From Thermotoga sp. (GTDB lineage: Bacteria > Thermotogota > Thermotogae > B21-G9): a stretch of 7,733 bases of DNA. Each line of letters starts with the position of its first letter. Positions within the stretch are counted from its first letter, which is position 1. Of this stretch, positions 5,116 to 7,733 are shown in pieces. The notes below the pieces were generated by a model, which ran no database searches, was not told where the DNA came from, and was given only the letters and a program-made list of their open reading frames with translations. The position numbers and the translations under genes are program-made. The stretch spans positions 1-7,733 of the forward strand of contig QNAU01000059.1 of the NCBI GenBank assembly GCA_003641545.1. The letters run 5' to 3'.

Positions 5116-6383
5116 GATCTGGTTTGACCATTGGATTGGTTCTTTACCTCCTTCTTCCATCTTTGCACATTTTTCCAACCCTTCTGGATGATTATCTCTC
5201 GGAAAAATTCGATGAAAGTTGGGAGGTAATCTATGAGGAAGGCACAGTTGAAGATGGACTCACCGCTCTTCTCAAAGTGAAGAGCCAAAGATGGCGTGGA
5301 ATCGATTGGTATCACAACGTTGGTGTATTTGTGCCAAAAAATTTGAAATGCAGGGATAGAGGAGTGATCTTCATCGCAGGTGATTACAAGCCCTCGGATT
5401 TCATCATTTTGAAAATGATAGCGGAGAAATTCGAGGCTCCCTTCGCAACGGTTTGGAACATACCTAATCAGCCGATATTTGGGATGAGGGAAGATGACCT
5501 CATAGCCTATTCTTTCCTCATGTTCGTGAGAACGGGAGAGAAGGATTGGCCCCTTCTTCTTCCGATGGTTCAGGGTGTCAAAGCGAGCGTGGACTCGGTC
5601 ATCTCGTATCTCGAATCCAAGGGTTTGAAGGTGAAGAAATTCTTGGCAACCGGTGCATCGAAAAGGGGATGGACAACTTACCTCATAGGGGCAATGGATG
5701 ACAGAATATTCGCCATAGCTCCCATAGTATTTGACAACCTGAATTTCAAAAAACAGATGGATCATCAAATAGAAGCTTACGGATGGTACAGTGAGGAGAT
5801 AGAGGAATACTGGTCGAGAGGTTTGATGGATGAGTTGAAGACCGAAAAGGGAAAAGTTTTACTCGACGCCGTCGATCCATACAGTTATGTTGAAAAGCTG
5901 ACTCTCCCCAAATTGATCGTCCTGGCAACGAACGATAGATACTGGATTGTGGATTCACTGAACATATACTTCGACGAATTGAAAGGATTGAAATATGTCC
6001 TTTACAATCCAAACGAGGAACATAATATATCTGACACCGCAAGAATCGTCGAAGGAATATCGGCCTTTTTCAAGGGTGTGATATTGAACAACCTGCCAAA
6101 ATTGAGCTGGGAATTCAACAACGGCGGAACGGAACTCATCGTGTATCCAAATGGAAAGCTGGATTATTTCAAATATTACACCGCAGAATCGGATTCTCTG
6201 GATTTCAGGGATTCATTCTGGCAGGAACACCACGATTTCAGGATGGAAGGGGATCATTACATCGTCAAAGTCGAAAAACCATCGTCAGGTTACAGGGCGT
6301 ATTTCGCGGAACTCAAATATTCGGGATATCCCGGCTTCATCTTCACCACCACGATGAGAATATTGAAAAGTGAAAAAGATTGA
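5112..6383 (+). CDS. secreted PqaA-like alpha/beta hydrolase (PhoPQ-activated pathogenicity-related family)
   Basis: The 423-residue product starts with a hydrophobic export signal (about residues 5-22, LTIGLVLYLLLPSLHIF), so it acts outside the cytoplasm or is membrane-anchored. The body has hallmarks of the PhoPQ_related family, named after Salmonella PqaA: an N-terminal SQRWRGIDWYHNVGVFVP region, VWNIPNQPI, then GASKRGWTTYLIGAMDDRI followed by IAPIVFDNLN. The GASKRG elbow puts the nucleophile at Ser183. ATNDRYW supplies a candidate Asp275 and EEHN a candidate His304, completing a triad in the right order. The last 90 residues form a beta-rich C-terminal domain. It is somewhat shorter than many members (about 450-500). 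The true substrate of the family is not settled; esterase or peptidase-like activity is inferred from the fold. The ATG overlaps the etfB stop by 4 bases, with a purine-rich GGAGAGGGG ribosome site upstream, implying translational coupling. No clear terminator follows. Confidence 0.88.
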   Translation: MRSGLTIGLVLYLLLPSLHIFPTLLDDYLSEKFDESWEVIYEEGTVEDGLTALLKVKSQRWRGIDWYHNVGVFVPKNLKCRDRGVIFIAGDYKPSDFIILKMIAEKFEAPFATVWNIPNQPIFGMREDDLIAYSFLMFVRTGEKDWPLLLPMVQGVKASVDSVISYLESKGLKVKKFLATGASKRGWTTYLIGAMDDRIFAIAPIVFDNLNFKKQMDHQIEAYGWYSEEIEEYWSRGLMDELKTEKGKVLLDAVDPYSYVEKLTLPKLIVLATNDRYWIVDSLNIYFDELKGLKYVLYNPNEEHNISDTARIVEGISAFFKGVILNNLPKLSWEFNNGGTELIVYPNGKLDYFKYYTAESDSLDFRDSFWQEHHDFRMEGDHYIVKVEKPSSGYRAYFAELKYSGYPGFIFTTTMRILKSEKD

Positions 6384-6437
6384 GAGTGATCAACGTAAGT
6401 AGGGAGACTTTTTCAACATGTATATCCTGATCATCGG

Positions 6438-6453
6438 TTTCAAAATTTTGAAA
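6438..6453. repeat. perfect 16-base A+T-rich palindrome
   Basis: TTTCAAAATTTTGAAA equals its own reverse complement and lies 54 bases after the stop of the PqaA-like gene. It could be a protein-binding site. It lacks the G+C stem and T tail of a terminator. Low complexity makes chance a fair alternative. Confidence 0.55.
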
Positions 6454-6603
6454 AGGATTCTTCCGCATTTCACCTTATTCCCCCTCATATCTCATCACCT
6501 TTCACCGCGTTTGCAAATGTGATCCAAGATTTTCAGTGGGTATACCTTCATACACGATCCAACGGGATTCTGAACACCAATGGTCTCGTCTTTAGGTATG
6601 TAG

Positions 6604-6625
6604 TATAAATGTTATCATCGATGAT
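6604..6625 (+). promoter_or_regulatory. candidate aldolase promoter with an overlapping palindromic operator
   Basis: TATAAA (6604-6609) is a good -10. The matching -35 window (around 6581-6586, TGGTCT) is poor, which may mean dependence on an activator. Immediately downstream, where transcription would start, lies the perfect 12-base palindrome ATCATCGATGAT (6614-6625). A repressor there would block initiation. The regulator is unknown and the operator role is inferred. Confidence 0.45.
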
Positions 6626-6652
6626 GAATCATACGAGGGAGGTAGGGAAGGA

Positions 6653-7480
6653 ATGAACGGTAAAAATTTGAGGATCTCAAGGATCTTCGATCCAGTCAGT
6701 GGGAGAGCGGTGATAGTGCCTGTCGATCATGGTTTGATGATGGGGAGTGTGAAAGGGTTGTCCGACCCGATCGATGTTCTGAAAAAGCTTTTAAAGTGCG
6801 GTGTGGATGCAACTCTCATGGGTCCAGGTGTTGGAAAACTTACACTGGATCTCTTCGAGGGAAAGGATAAACCTGCGAGGATACTAACCGTGGATTTTCC
6901 AATGGTATCAACCATTCCAGGTGAATATGAAGGCGTTCTCTCTCACGAGCCTGTGGCAACTGTGGAATATGCCCTCAGATGGGGATTCGATATGATCAAG
7001 GTCCTTCTACCGTGGGGGAGTGATAGGGATGTTCTATCCAAGACGATAAAATTGATATCCGAATTTGTGGATGCGTGCGATAGGTGGAACATGCCGTTGA
7101 TGATTGAACCAGTTTTGTGGGGAGGGAAAATACTCAGTGAAAAGATGAATGATCCGAAGATGGTGGAAAACTCCGCCAGAATAGCGGTGGAACTCGGAGC
7201 CGATGTGATAAAGCTACAATACACCGGAAACAAAGAACAATTCTCAGAGATCGTTAAAAGGCTCCACGTTCCGATTTTGATCCTTGGGGGTCCCAAAATG
7301 GAGAGCGTTAGAGATATCTTGAACATCGCGAAGGAAGCCATCTCCGCTGGAGCGAGGGGGGTGGTTTTCGGTAGAAACGTGTGGCAGAATCCCAACATGC
7401 TGAATTTTCTGAAAGCACTGAAAGAAGTTGTTCACGAATCTGCAAAAGTCGATGATGTACTCAAGAGATACAATCTTTGA
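6653..7480 (+). CDS. class I (Schiff-base) aldolase of the DeoC/FbaB/LacD family
   Basis: The 275-residue protein is a TIM-barrel aldolase. Visible landmarks are VIVPVDHGLMMG (Asp25, His26) on the first strand, DATLMGPG, a GADVIKLQYTG segment whose Lys187 fits the Schiff-base lysine, and the C-terminal phosphate-binding pair ILGGPK (212-214) and GARGVVFGRNVWQ (Gly240-Arg241). This set is shared by archaeal-type fructose-bisphosphate aldolase (FbaB), the archaeal shikimate-route synthase AroA', LsrF and related sugar-phosphate aldolases. The segment that reads YPRG in FbaB and AroA' proteins is here MIEPVLWGGK (about 150-159), with no Tyr, so a different substrate is likely. The cell location is cytoplasmic. 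The start is ATG 6653 with GGAGGT (6638-6643) 9 bases upstream. A promoter candidate lies at 6604-6625, and a membrane-protein gene follows directly. The family call is strong; the specific reaction is open. Confidence 0.9.
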   Translation: MNGKNLRISRIFDPVSGRAVIVPVDHGLMMGSVKGLSDPIDVLKKLLKCGVDATLMGPGVGKLTLDLFEGKDKPARILTVDFPMVSTIPGEYEGVLSHEPVATVEYALRWGFDMIKVLLPWGSDRDVLSKTIKLISEFVDACDRWNMPLMIEPVLWGGKILSEKMNDPKMVENSARIAVELGADVIKLQYTGNKEQFSEIVKRLHVPILILGGPKMESVRDILNIAKEAISAGARGVVFGRNVWQNPNMLNFLKALKEVVHESAKVDDVLKRYNL

Positions 7481-7491
7481 GTGAATGGAAG

Positions 7492-7498
7492 AAGGAGG
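7492..7498 (+). promoter_or_regulatory. ribosome binding site that decides the start of the last gene
   Basis: AAGGAGG lies 8 bases before the TTG at 7507, ideal spacing. The only upstream in-frame alternative is a TTG at 7477, which overlaps the aldolase stop and has no ribosome site. Confidence 0.8.
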
Positions 7499-7506
7499 CT
7501 CAAGGA

Positions 7507-7733
7507 TTGGGAACATTTTCCATTCTGATGGGTATATTCATACTCATCGCGCTTCAACGTGCACATTTTAAACTCTTCATCTCAATGGGTCTTGCGGTTC
7601 TATCGATCGTATTTCTTCAGATTTTCAAATCTGGTTTTGACTTGAAGAACCTTGTCGATCCCATCCTGATTTTCCTCGAGGATTCCAAATTCTATGAAAT
7701 AGTGTTCATGATATATTTGATATACGTTCTTGG
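7507..7733 (+). CDS. N-terminal part of a hydrophobic membrane protein, DUF401-like
   Basis: The gene runs off the window after 75 codons. It opens with a hydrophobic segment (GTFSILMGIFILIAL), a short basic break (QRAHFK), a second hydrophobic segment (LFISMGLAVLSIVFLQIF), a polar loop with FDLKNLVDP, and a third hydrophobic region that begins near FYEIVFMIYLIYVL and continues past the edge. This pattern of a polytopic inner-membrane protein resembles DUF401, a permease-like family of unknown substrate; the match is from memory. The TTG start at 7507 is chosen for the AAGGAGG 8 bases before it. Only 26 bases separate it from the aldolase stop, so it is probably transcribed with the aldolase and may move a substrate related to it, which is speculative. 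Confidence 0.7.
   Translation, partial: MGTFSILMGIFILIALQRAHFKLFISMGLAVLSIVFLQIFKSGFDLKNLVDPILIFLEDSKFYEIVFMIYLIYVL

Larger units (their letters stand above)
6384..6652. other. 269-base intergenic region with palindromes and a promoter
   Basis: No convincing gene lies here on either strand. It contains a perfect A+T-rich palindrome (6438-6453), a shorter one, GGTATACC (6539-6546), a TATAAA -10 candidate (6604-6609) and a palindrome just after it (6614-6625). No intrinsic terminator is evident for the upstream cluster. By eye it is more pyrimidine-rich than the genes around it. Confidence 0.7.

Noticed and set aside
5010..5768. 252-codon open frame on the - strand
   Set aside because: It lies antisense to the end of etfB and the start of the PqaA-like gene, both strongly supported by family motifs. 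Its residue mix (many His, Arg, Ser, Phe) is typical of an antisense shadow.
6418..6522. 34-codon + strand frame in the intergenic region (ATG at 6418, stop TGA), with GGGAG 11 bases upstream
   Set aside because: The peptide begins hydrophobic (MYILIIGFKILKRIL) and could be a small membrane peptide. However, it runs across the palindrome at 6438-6453, its codons differ from those of the neighbours, and nothing else supports it.

Overview
The window is a compact bacterial segment (about 43-45% G+C by eye) with every credible gene on the + strand. The likely source is an anaerobic, probably thermophilic bacterium, and a member of the Thermotogota is my best guess. The reasons are arginine coded almost entirely by AGA/AGG, strong AAGGAGG-type ribosome sites, several TTG starts, many Lys/Glu residues, a zinc-type L31, an anaerobe-type electron-transfer flavoprotein beta subunit and a DUF401-like membrane protein. 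This assignment is inferred from composition and gene content and is not proven.

Layout. (1) 1-133 is probably the C-terminal end of a gene that starts outside the window. (2) 134-1672: a sigma70-type promoter (165-194) and a strong ribosome site precede a secreted protein of 482 residues built from two diverged copies of one module. (3) 1658-2399: a second promoter, whose -35 lies inside the end of that gene, drives rpmE (ribosomal protein L31) and a YabR-like single-S1-domain RNA-binding protein. The unit closes with a clear intrinsic terminator. (4) 2438-6383 is a tight four-gene cluster: a TPR protein, an inositol-monophosphatase-family phosphatase, an EtfB-type flavoprotein subunit, and a secreted PqaA-like (PhoPQ-activated pathogenicity-related) alpha/beta hydrolase. 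The gaps are 21 and 32 bases, then a 4-base ATGA overlap. (5) 6384-6652 is a 269-base gap with two palindromes and a candidate promoter. (6) 6653-7733 holds a class I aldolase of the DeoC/FbaB/LacD type, then the start of a hydrophobic DUF401-like protein cut by the window edge.

How the genes fit together. rpmE and the S1 protein make a sensible translation-related pair. The 2438-6383 cluster has no obvious common pathway. Its oddest point is an EtfB with no EtfA and no Etf-linked dehydrogenase beside it, translationally coupled instead to a secreted hydrolase. The aldolase and the membrane protein may form a small catabolic or transport unit.

I see no CRISPR array, insertion sequence, tRNA, rRNA, recognisable riboswitch or phage gene. 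The strongest candidates for something new are the EtfB/PqaA coupling, the duplicated secreted protein, the aldolase lacking the usual YPRG active-site segment, and the palindrome at the aldolase promoter.
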